The translations under genes and the position numbers were made by a program. DNA of 5,656 nucleotides. It comes from an uncultured Prevotellaceae bacterium (lineage in GTDB: Bacteria; Bacteroidota; Bacteroidia; Bacteroidales; Bacteroidaceae). The notes beneath the pieces were generated by a model, which was not told the DNA's origin, did not search any database, and saw only the letters and a list, made by a program, of their open reading frames with translations. Numbering within the stretch: position 1 is the stretch's first letter; every line of letters starts with the position of its first letter. The stretch lies in contig CALDLA010000040.1 of the NCBI GenBank assembly GCA_937898415.1, positions 1 through 5,656 on the forward strand, written 5' to 3'. This document shows positions 1 to 5,656 of this stretch, piece after piece.

Positions 1-12
1 TTCACATTTTTA

Positions 13-36
13 TCTCGACTGGCTTATAATTCGAGA
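13..36. repeat. Interrupted inverted repeat TCTCGA-N12-TCGAGA upstream of the gene 1 promoter
   Basis: Arms at 13-18 and 31-36 are perfect reverse complements separated by 12 bases. The repeat covers the expected -33 region and ends 8 bases before the -7 element, a position suited to a regulator-binding site. It could also be a chance match or a remnant of an upstream gene's 3' end. No binding protein can be named from the sequence. Confidence 0.25.
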
Positions 37-44
37 ATTTTATC

Positions 45-52
45 TAAATTTG
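45..52 (+). promoter_or_regulatory. Bacteroidota-type -7 promoter element (TAAATTTG) for gene 1
   Basis: TAAATTTG matches all fixed positions of the TAnnTTTG -7 consensus used by the Bacteroidota primary sigma factor. It ends 28 bases before the ATG at 81, so transcription would start near 57-60 with a leader of about 20-25 bases. The expected -33 region (about 22-26) has no good TTTG match, so the promoter may be weak or need an activator. A 6-bp inverted repeat flanks the -33 region (13-36). Confidence 0.6.
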
Positions 53-80
53 CAGTCAGTTAAACTAAAAACCGGAATTA

Positions 81-1592
81 ATGAAGAAGATTATCCTGAT
101 GATGCTGGCGGCACTGGTTACGACAATGGCAGCCGATGCGAAAACAGGACAGAACCCCAAGGGACTGTACCGTCTGAGGCAGTTTGTCTACGAGGACGGC
201 CGGACCAGTCCCCCCAGTTTCAGTCAGTACAAGTATGCGGCTGACTCCGTGGGACTGCTCGTGAGCTTTCGTCCGGCGCGGACTGCGACGCAGTGGAGCA
301 GCATGGACGTGCAGATACGTGAGGATTATCCTCTGCTGAATACAGGCGAGAAGCCGCAAGGCCCCGACGGACACGGCACGCAGATATATAATGTCGATGA
401 TGACCAGTTCTGCTTCAAATGGTATAACGACAAGTGGCCCGGCATGAGCAATTTGAACGAGTTTATCATCGAGATTTACTCGAAGGGCTCTATGAATAAG
501 GAGGTGACGGGGGCCTTCGACATGCTGGAGAACAAGATAGAGAAGACGAACAAGTTCTGCGGTTGGTGGGTGCGTGTAGGAGCAACGGCAGCTACTGATG
601 GTACAGGGAAGCGACAGGCGGTGCCCACCATCTGGAAAGCCTACTCGCCGGAACTGTCAATGGTGGTCAATGTTGCCAACAACGGAAAGGTGCTGGGCTG
701 CAGCACGACGAACACCGTCAAGTATGATAACGACAGCACCATCTGGGAGATTGGCCACCGCTGTGACATCCATTGGCTGAACGATGACTGTCACGCGCTG
801 ACCTTCGTTCAGGAGAACGGCCAGCCGCTGACAGAAATCTGGGTCAAGGCCGGACTGCCGGGCAATTGGCAGCGTGTGTTCAAGACCAATCTTGAGACCT
901 ATAGGAATGGCGTGGACTGTATACGCGAAGGCGTTGAGGCTGCCTTGAAGGGCGATGTGCCGAAGGCGGACGGACTCATAGCGGAAGCCGTCGAGAAGAA
1001 TGTCAACATAGAAGCCCTCAGCGAGGGGACGATGGGCATAGCGATGGACCTGCTGACGAACAAAAAGCAGTACAAGGAGTGCGTCGATTTCAGCCAGCGG
1101 CAGCTTCAACGGATAAAGAACTATTCGGACGATGGTCACGACCCGACGATATTCTCCAAGCTCTATGTCCACATGACAGAGATGTGGCGGGCCATCGCCA
1201 CTTATCGCAGCGGTAACCAGGAGAACGGCAGGAAATTGATGGAGGAACGGCAGTCCATCGTCGAGAGCGAGATAGAACGCTACCAGTCCGTCAAAGGCAT
1301 GGAGCACTACATCAACCTCCTATACTACAGTAACTTCATGATGTACTGTCAGGGATACGATATCTTCGGGGCTGAGCGTACCCTGCTGTATCTCGATGCC
1401 CTGACCATGATGGCTCCTAACATGACCTCGCAGAACAAACCGCTGCTGCTGAACTGTCGCGGCAACTGCTATCTGCTGAATGGTGATAAGGACAATGCCA
1501 GGAAATTGTGGCAGCAAATCAAGGAGATAGATCCAGACTTTTTCAAGAAACAGCCCGATGATAATCGGCTCAAGCAATCTTTTGGAGAATAA
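81..1592 (+). CDS. Exported protein with two lipocalin-like (DUF4488-type) modules and a TPR-like C-terminus; function unknown
   Basis: A 503-residue protein, probably periplasmic. Residues 1-20 form a signal peptide: MKK start, hydrophobic core, and a signal peptidase I site after Ala-Asp-Ala (20/21). No lipobox cysteine is seen. Residues ~27-140 and ~158-270 look like two copies of a beta-rich module. Each opens with a Gly plus aromatic residue (KGLYRL; CGWW). Each closes with an acidic turn, a strand and an E-[IY/IW]-x-K motif, the second ending GNWQRVF. This pattern resembles the lipocalin-like DUF4488 family of Bacteroidota; that assignment is by eye. Residues ~280-503 are helical and end in a good TPR-like hairpin (about 454-490, including GDKDNARKLWQQIKEIDPDFF). 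The ATG at 81 is chosen because it begins the signal peptide directly; only a weak purine stretch (CCGGA) precedes it. The stop lies 4 bases before the next gene, so the two are probably co-transcribed. A role in binding an envelope ligand or partner is inference only. Confidence 0.85.
   Translation: MKKIILMMLAALVTTMAADAKTGQNPKGLYRLRQFVYEDGRTSPPSFSQYKYAADSVGLLVSFRPARTATQWSSMDVQIREDYPLLNTGEKPQGPDGHGTQIYNVDDDQFCFKWYNDKWPGMSNLNEFIIEIYSKGSMNKEVTGAFDMLENKIEKTNKFCGWWVRVGATAATDGTGKRQAVPTIWKAYSPELSMVVNVANNGKVLGCSTTNTVKYDNDSTIWEIGHRCDIHWLNDDCHALTFVQENGQPLTEIWVKAGLPGNWQRVFKTNLETYRNGVDCIREGVEAALKGDVPKADGLIAEAVEKNVNIEALSEGTMGIAMDLLTNKKQYKECVDFSQRQLQRIKNYSDDGHDPTIFSKLYVHMTEMWRAIATYRSGNQENGRKLMEERQSIVESEIERYQSVKGMEHYINLLYYSNFMMYCQGYDIFGAERTLLYLDALTMMAPNMTSQNKPLLLNCRGNCYLLNGDKDNARKLWQQIKEIDPDFFKKQPDDNRLKQSFGE
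1584..1587 (+). promoter_or_regulatory. Ribosome binding site GGAG that decides the start of the acyl-CoA synthetase gene
   Basis: GGAG lies inside the last codons of gene 1 and ends 9 bases before the ATG at 1597. An in-frame ATG at 1558 would place this site inside the gene and add 13 residues with no family resemblance. The CoA-binding domain starts properly from 1597. The overlap with the end of gene 1 suggests translational coupling. Confidence 0.65.
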
Positions 1593-1596
1593 AGCT

Positions 1597-3690
1597 ATGA
1601 TTAACAGACATCTTTTAGAACCGGAGAGCATCGTCGTCATCGGCGGAAGTAATAACGTACACAAACCAGGAGGCGCCGTCGTGCGCAATCTCATCAGCGG
1701 CGGATTCCAAGGGACACTTCGTGTGGTGAACCCTAAGGAGGACGAGGTGCAGGGCATCAAGGCGTTTCACGACGTCCGCGAACTGCCGCCGACGGACTTG
1801 GCCATCCTCGTGGTGGCGGCTAAGTACTGTCCCGATTACGTGAAGTTGCTGGCTGCTGATAAAAATGTGCGCGCGTTCATTATTATATCGGCAGGCTTCA
1901 GCGAGGAGACGCCTGAAGGTGAAGCCTTCGAGCAGCAGATACTCGACACCTGTGAGCAGTATGGCTGTGCGCTGATAGGCCCTAACTGCATCGGTTTACT
2001 GACGCGTTGGCATCACTCAGTATTCACGAAGCCTATTCCGCAGTTGAACCCCAAGGGCGTCGACTTCATCAGCAGTTCAGGCGCTACGGCGGTCTTTATC
2101 CTGGAGAGTGCCGTCACCAAGGGCCTGCAGTTCGATAGTGTATGGAGTGTGGGTAACGGTCATCAGATAGGCGTCGAGTCTGTGCTGGAATACATGGACG
2201 AGCACTTCGACCCTGAGCGAGACTCATTAGTAAAACTGCTCTATATAGAGAATATTTCCAATCCTGACAAGATGCTCTATCACGCTACGTCGCTCATTCG
2301 CAAGGGCTGTCGTATAGCCGCTATCAAGGCCGGTAGCAGTGAGAGTGGTAGTCGGGCGGCCAGCAGTCATACGGGAGCCATCGCTTCGAGCGACTCTGCC
2401 GTCGAGGCGCTGTTCCGTAAGGCAGGTATCGTGCGCTGCTTCAGCCGTGAAGAGTTGACGACCGTCGGTTGCATTTTCATGCTGCCTCGTTTTGATGGCC
2501 ATAACTTTGCTATCGTCACGCATGCTGGCGGACCTGGGGTCATGCTGACCGATGCGTTGTCAAAGGGGGGGATGCAGGTGCCTCCGCTGACGGGTCCTGT
2601 AGCTGAAGAACTGAAGTCAAAGCTCCTGCCGGGCAGTAGTGTGGCTAACCCCATTGACATCCTGGCTACAGGTACTGCCGAGCATCTGGGTATTGCCGTT
2701 GACTATTGTGAGCAGATGGACGACATCGACGCTATCATGGTCATCTTCGGCACACCCGGTCTGGTGAAGTTGTTCCAGGTCTATGATGTGCTTGATAAGA
2801 AGATACGTGAGTGTCGCAAGCCAATATTCCCCATCCTGCCCAGCGTCAGCACAGCCGGACCGGAGGTGCAGGAGTTCCTGAAGCGTGGTCATGTCAACTT
2901 CAGCGACGAGGTGACGCTGGCCACTGCCTTGGCACAGATCATGAAGACGCCGAAGCCTGCCCCGTTCGAGGTCGAACTTTACGGCACCGACATTCCTCGA
3001 CTGCATACCCTCATCAGCGGTATCAAGGAGAGTGGCTATGTGTCGCCCGACCTGGTGCGCCAGATTCTCTCCTGTGCCGGTATTCCGCTGGCTCCCGAGC
3101 TGGTGTCAACATCGAAGGACGAGTTGTCGGCCTTTGCCGAGAAGGTGGGCTTCCCTGTGGTGGCCAAGGTTGTCGGCCCCGTCCACAAGAGCGATGTCGG
3201 CGGTGTGGCCCTGAACATCCGTTCACGTGAAGTGCTTGCGGCGGAGTTTGACCGCATGATGCAGATACCCGATGCGACGGCGGTGATGGTGCAGAAGATG
3301 CTCAAGGGCACCGAGCTTTTCATCGGAGCAAAGTACGAAGAGCGTTTCGGCCATGTCGTGCTCTGCGGTCTGGGAGGCATCTTCGTCGAGGTGTTGCGCG
3401 ACGTCTCATCAGGCTTGGCGCCGCTCAGCTATGGCGAGGCATACTCCATGATTCATTCTCTTCGTGCCTATAAGATATTAAAAGGTACGCGCGGAAAACA
3501 GGGCATCAATGAGCGGAAGTTTGCTGAAATCATTGTGCGGTTGTCCACTCTCCTGCGTTTTGCCACAGAGATTAAGGAGATTGACATCAACCCCCTGCTT
3601 GCCGATGCCGACGAGGTTGTTGCGGTCGATGCTCGAATCCGTGTAGAGTGTTTTAGTGAAAAAAACGTAACAAGTGCCGTAAAAACATGA
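1597..3690 (+). CDS. Acyl-CoA synthetase (NDP-forming), fused alpha-beta; acetate-CoA ligase (ADP-forming) type
   Basis: A 697-residue cytosolic enzyme. Family members interconvert acyl-CoA + ADP + phosphate with acid + CoA + ATP, giving ATP by substrate-level phosphorylation; acetyl-CoA is the usual substrate. Domain order is CoA-binding Rossmann (~6-125, early IVVIGGSN), succinyl-CoA-ligase-like domains (~127-450), a linker, then ATP-grasp (~481-690). Visible motifs are IGPNCIG (127-133), SSSGA (159-163), SVGNG near 184-188, SSHTGA with the expected phosphohistidine His258, and THAGGPGV. In the ATP-grasp half they are HKSDVGG with the second expected relay His530, GLGGIFVEVLRD (591-602) and EIDINPL with likely metal ligands Asp663 and Asn665. 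No GNAT acetyltransferase domain is fused, unlike the ~900-residue Pat-type relatives. The length suits the fused two-subunit form. All key residues are present, so activity is expected; the preferred acid (acetate, propionate, branched or aryl) cannot be read from the sequence. A G7 run at 2565-2571 and an A7 run at 3659-3665 are possible slippage sites. Confidence 0.93.
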   Translation: MINRHLLEPESIVVIGGSNNVHKPGGAVVRNLISGGFQGTLRVVNPKEDEVQGIKAFHDVRELPPTDLAILVVAAKYCPDYVKLLAADKNVRAFIIISAGFSEETPEGEAFEQQILDTCEQYGCALIGPNCIGLLTRWHHSVFTKPIPQLNPKGVDFISSSGATAVFILESAVTKGLQFDSVWSVGNGHQIGVESVLEYMDEHFDPERDSLVKLLYIENISNPDKMLYHATSLIRKGCRIAAIKAGSSESGSRAASSHTGAIASSDSAVEALFRKAGIVRCFSREELTTVGCIFMLPRFDGHNFAIVTHAGGPGVMLTDALSKGGMQVPPLTGPVAEELKSKLLPGSSVANPIDILATGTAEHLGIAVDYCEQMDDIDAIMVIFGTPGLVKLFQVYDVLDKKIRECRKPIFPILPSVSTAGPEVQEFLKRGHVNFSDEVTLATALAQIMKTPKPAPFEVELYGTDIPRLHTLISGIKESGYVSPDLVRQILSCAGIPLAPELVSTSKDELSAFAEKVGFPVVAKVVGPVHKSDVGGVALNIRSREVLAAEFDRMMQIPDATAVMVQKMLKGTELFIGAKYEERFGHVVLCGLGGIFVEVLRDVSSGLAPLSYGEAYSMIHSLRAYKILKGTRGKQGINERKFAEIIVRLSTLLRFATEIKEIDINPLLADADEVVAVDARIRVECFSEKNVTSAVKT

Positions 3691-3708
3691 TTCTTCAATA
3701 AAATATCG

Positions 3709-3716
3709 TAACTTTG
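3709..3716 (+). promoter_or_regulatory. Bacteroidota-type -7 promoter element (TAACTTTG) for the porin gene
   Basis: TAACTTTG fits TAnnTTTG exactly. It lies in the 64-base gap between the CoA synthetase and the porin, 38 bases before the porin ATG, so the transcript would start near 3722 with a leader of about 32 bases. No clear -33 TTTG is seen at the usual distance. This site supports a separate transcription unit starting at the porin. Confidence 0.7.
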
Positions 3717-3734
3717 CCCTCAGATTCAATGAAA

Positions 3735-3748
3735 TAATTACGTAATTA
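3735..3748. repeat. Perfect 14-bp palindrome TAATTACGTAATTA in the porin leader
   Basis: All seven base pairs match and the symmetry breaks on the next base. It lies between the predicted transcription start and the ATG at 3755, ending 6 bases before that codon. It could be a dimer-binding operator. As RNA it has no loop without breaking central pairs, so a stable hairpin is unlikely. AT-rich sequence makes such palindromes fairly common, so function is uncertain. Confidence 0.35.
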
Positions 3749-3754
3749 GATAAT

Positions 3755-4786
3755 ATGAGAAAGATTTTTATGACAATGGCTTTGGCAGTACTGACACTGG
3801 CTGCCAATGCTCAGGAGAAGACCACGAAGTGGTATGACAATTTGAAGTTCAGTGGATACGGTATGGTACAGTATCAGGCCAGCGACCAGGAGGATGCCGA
3901 GAACAACGGGTTTAACCTCAGGTTGGTACGTATGGCATTGGAAGGACGTGCGCATAAGGATTTCTACTGGAAGGCCCAGATGCAGATTAATGGTAATACC
4001 TATGATCCGGATAAGTCGAAAACGGACATCCGGTTGGTGGACCTATTCGGCGAATGGCAGAAATATGAGTTCTTCAAGGTGAAGGCAGGTCAGTTTAAGC
4101 GGCCTTTCACCTTCGAGAATCCCATGCACCCCATTACACAGGGCTTCATGTCTTATTCGCAGAATGTAACGAAGTTGGCTGGATTCTCCGACCGTACAGG
4201 CGAGCAGGGCTCGAATGGCCGCGACATCGGTCTCCAGGTTCAGGGCGACTTCCTGAAGAATGCTGAAGGTCGAAACTTGCTGCACTACCAGGTGGGCGTC
4301 TTTAACGGCGAAGGCATCAACCAGAAGGATAGGGACAATCGGAAGGACATCATCGGCGGACTTTGGGTAATGCCTGTCAAGGGCCTACGTATCGGAGCCT
4401 TCGGGTGGACGGGAACCCGGGCTGCTGTCGGCGAGAAGAATCGCTATGCCTTCTCTGGCGAATATGCTAAGGACGACTGGACTTTCCGTACGGAATACAT
4501 TCACAGCCAGGGATGGAATGCAGCTCATACAATCGACAAGGCTGACGGTATCTATGCCCTCTGTATCGCTCCTGTCCAGAAGAACAAGTTCCATGTCAAG
4601 GCCCGTTATGACCTCTATCGTGAGGCAAAGGAGTGGGGACATTCAAAGACGCTCTACGAAGTTGGTGCCGACTACGTGTTCACAAAAAATCTGCAGGTCA
4701 ATCTGGAGTATGCCCGCGTAAACGACCGTACGGCAGCTAACCATAATTATAATATGGTGGACGTTGAGTTGGATTTCCGTTTTTAA
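3755..4786 (+). CDS. Outer-membrane porin, Porin_O_P (OprO/OprP-like) family
   Basis: A 343-residue outer-membrane beta-barrel. Residues 1-19 are a signal peptide with a cleavage site after Ala-Asn-Ala, leaving Gln20 as the mature N-terminus. The mature part alternates polar and hydrophobic residues in amphipathic strands and ends Asp-Phe-Arg-Phe, with the terminal Phe typical of BAM-assembled barrels. Family-like stretches are FNLRLVRMALEGRAHKDFYWKAQMQ, as an early strand pair (about residues 53-74), then VKAGQFKRPFTFEN, GRDIGLQVQG and YQVGVFNGEGINQKD. The family is named for Pseudomonas phosphate- and polyphosphate-selective porins, but substrates of Bacteroidota members are mostly untested, so phosphate specificity should not be assumed. 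The length is somewhat short for the family, although it still allows about 16 strands. No strong Shine-Dalgarno precedes the ATG; the start is set by the signal peptide. It probably leads a unit with the BI-1-family gene 30 bases downstream. Confidence 0.88.
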   Translation: MRKIFMTMALAVLTLAANAQEKTTKWYDNLKFSGYGMVQYQASDQEDAENNGFNLRLVRMALEGRAHKDFYWKAQMQINGNTYDPDKSKTDIRLVDLFGEWQKYEFFKVKAGQFKRPFTFENPMHPITQGFMSYSQNVTKLAGFSDRTGEQGSNGRDIGLQVQGDFLKNAEGRNLLHYQVGVFNGEGINQKDRDNRKDIIGGLWVMPVKGLRIGAFGWTGTRAAVGEKNRYAFSGEYAKDDWTFRTEYIHSQGWNAAHTIDKADGIYALCIAPVQKNKFHVKARYDLYREAKEWGHSKTLYEVGADYVFTKNLQVNLEYARVNDRTAANHNYNMVDVELDFRF

Positions 4787-4816
4787 AAATGACAGTTTAA
4801 TATTATAGGCATGATT

Positions 4817-5536
4817 ATGGATTACGAAGAATTTACAAATGTTGCATCAAGGGAGCGCCAGCTTGAAATGTCGGTGGCCTTCCCTGTATTGATGCGTAAG
4901 GTTTATGTGTGGATGACATTGGCTTTGGTCATTACCGGCATAACGGCTTATTACGTGGCTACAAATGAGACGCTGCTTACGGCTATCGTCACTAATAGGA
5001 TTCTGTTCTGGGGACTGATAATTGCTGAGTTTGCACTTGTAATAGGACTGAGTGCCGCCATCAACAAGTTGTCGCTGACGACGGCAACGTTGATGTTTGT
5101 GCTCTATTCGGTGATTAATGGTGCTACATTGTCGTTCATCTTTATGGTTTACACCCTCTCCAGCATCACCAATGTATTCTTCATCACAGCGGGAACATTT
5201 GCAGTGATGGCTCTCATCGGCTATTTCACCAAAACAGACCTTACTTCGATGGGGAAGATACTGATGATGGCACTTATAGGTATTATTATTGCCTCTATCG
5301 TTAATATCTTCACCAAGAGTGAGGGACTGACCGTCATCCTCAATTATCTTGGCGTTCTGGTATTCGTCGGACTCACTGCCTACGACTCGCAGAAAATCAA
5401 GAAGATGTTAATGATGGCTCCCGATGCTGGAGAAACAGCACAGAAGTTGGCACTCTTGGGGGCTCTTTCGCTCTATCTCGACTTCATTAATCTCTTCATT
5501 TACCTCTTACGAATCCTTGGAACCAGAAGAGACTAA
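4817..5536 (+). CDS. Bax inhibitor-1/YccA family inner-membrane protein
   Basis: A 239-residue protein with a ~25-residue charged N-terminal tail and seven predicted helices at about 29-48, 62-82, 86-112, 117-137, 147-165, 171-190 and 211-234. Family marks are NGATLSFIFMVY in helix 3, TAYDSQKIK at the end of helix 6 (Asp190) and LYLDFINLFIYLLRILG in helix 7 (Asp222). The paired acidic residues correspond in type to the Asp pair that gates the pH-sensitive calcium leak of Bacillus YetJ; exact equivalence needs an alignment. E. coli YccA is a modulator of the FtsH protease, and YbhL is a closer length match. The cellular role here is unknown. The start at 4817 is preferred because AGG at 4807-4809 lies 7 bases upstream. 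An in-frame ATG at 4811 would have that AGG only one base away and would add two residues (Met-Ile). A terminator follows 20 bases after the stop. Confidence 0.92.
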   Translation: MDYEEFTNVASRERQLEMSVAFPVLMRKVYVWMTLALVITGITAYYVATNETLLTAIVTNRILFWGLIIAEFALVIGLSAAINKLSLTTATLMFVLYSVINGATLSFIFMVYTLSSITNVFFITAGTFAVMALIGYFTKTDLTSMGKILMMALIGIIIASIVNIFTKSEGLTVILNYLGVLVFVGLTAYDSQKIKKMLMMAPDAGETAQKLALLGALSLYLDFINLFIYLLRILGTRRD

Positions 5537-5556
5537 ATCATAGCAAAACTATCCGT

Positions 5557-5605
5557 CATTGCCTACGCCTTCTACATATAATAAGGTGTAGGCAATGTCT
5601 TTTGT
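5557..5605 (+). terminator. Strong intrinsic terminator after the BI-1-family gene
   Basis: Arms at 5557-5571 and 5583-5597 pair over 15 positions with one G-U wobble and no bulge, enclosing an 11-base AT-rich loop. The stem is followed by TCTTTTGT, a U-rich tail broken by one C and one G. It lies 20 bases after the stop at 5536 and ends the porin/BI-1 unit. The minus-strand side lacks a T tract, so it should act mainly in the + direction. Confidence 0.88.
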
Positions 5606-5614
5606 AAACAATCG

Positions 5615-5635
5615 CGAAAATTTTCATTATTTTCG
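5615..5635. repeat. Small inverted repeat CGAAAAT-N7-ATTTTCG in the downstream gap
   Basis: Arms at 5615-5621 and 5629-5635 are perfect complements around a 7-base spacer, in AT-rich DNA just after the terminator. It could be an operator for a gene beyond the window, or chance. A near match to a -7 element (AATATTTG, 5639-5646) follows, which would fit a promoter for the next gene. Confidence 0.25.
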
Positions 5636-5656
5636 AAAAATATTTGCCGAAATATT

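Noticed and set aside
657..1307. A 216-codon open frame on the minus strand inside gene 1
   Set aside because: It lies wholly opposite a gene with a clear signal peptide and domain structure, has no recognisable motifs, and looks like a codon-use shadow.
1558..1596. Upstream in-frame ATG at 1558 as the start of the CoA ligase
   Set aside because: It would overlap gene 1 by 35 bases and add 13 residues outside the family; the ATG at 1597 has a well-placed GGAG.
1320..1760. A 146-codon minus-strand open frame spanning the gene 1/gene 2 junction
   Set aside because: It overlaps two well-supported genes, has no ribosome site or domain features, and would be antisense to the start of a conserved enzyme.
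3659..3665. A7 run near the 3' end of the CoA ligase as a programmed frameshift or sequencing-error site
   Set aside because: It lies after the last conserved ATP-grasp motif, so a shift would alter only the final few residues; nothing shows that the reading frame is wrong.
3691..3754. A terminator between the CoA ligase and the porin gene
   Set aside because: No stem with a following T tract is found; the only symmetrical element is the short palindrome in the porin leader.
5639..5646. AATATTTG as a -7 promoter element for a gene beyond the window
   Set aside because: It misses the first T of TAnnTTTG, has no visible -33 partner, and no downstream gene is in view, so it is not listed as a separate feature.

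Overview
The window looks like chromosomal DNA from a Bacteroidota bacterium, most likely Bacteroidales of the Prevotella/Bacteroides type. The evidence is the promoter style: -7 elements of the TAnnTTTG class precede genes 1 and 3, and most starts lack a strong Shine-Dalgarno. The protein families also fit: a Porin_O_P-type porin and a signal-peptide protein with lipocalin-like DUF4488-type modules. The genus is inferred from style, not from a marker gene.

All four genes are on the + strand and fill almost the whole window. (1) 81-1592 encodes an exported protein with two lipocalin-like beta modules and a TPR-like helical C-terminal half; its function is unknown. (2) 1597-3690, four bases later, encodes a fused alpha-beta acyl-CoA synthetase (NDP-forming), of the acetate-CoA ligase (ADP-forming) type, with both phospho-relay histidines present. 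(3) After a 64-base gap with its own TAACTTTG promoter element, 3755-4786 encodes an outer-membrane porin of the OprO/OprP (Porin_O_P) family. (4) 30 bases later, 4817-5536 encodes a seven-helix Bax inhibitor-1/YccA-family membrane protein. A strong 15-bp hairpin terminator at 5557-5605 closes the block. The last ~50 bases are AT-rich, non-coding, and may be the start of the next promoter region.

The simplest reading is two transcription units, genes 1-2 and genes 3-4, the second ending at the terminator. No clear terminator separates gene 2 from gene 3, so read-through is possible. Genes 2-4 are recognisable housekeeping or envelope families. No metabolic pathway joining all four is evident. 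I found no mobile element, CRISPR array, RNA gene or defence system. The least understood item is the gene 1 product and its tight coupling to a cytosolic CoA ligase. I do not see convincing evidence of a new multi-gene system here.
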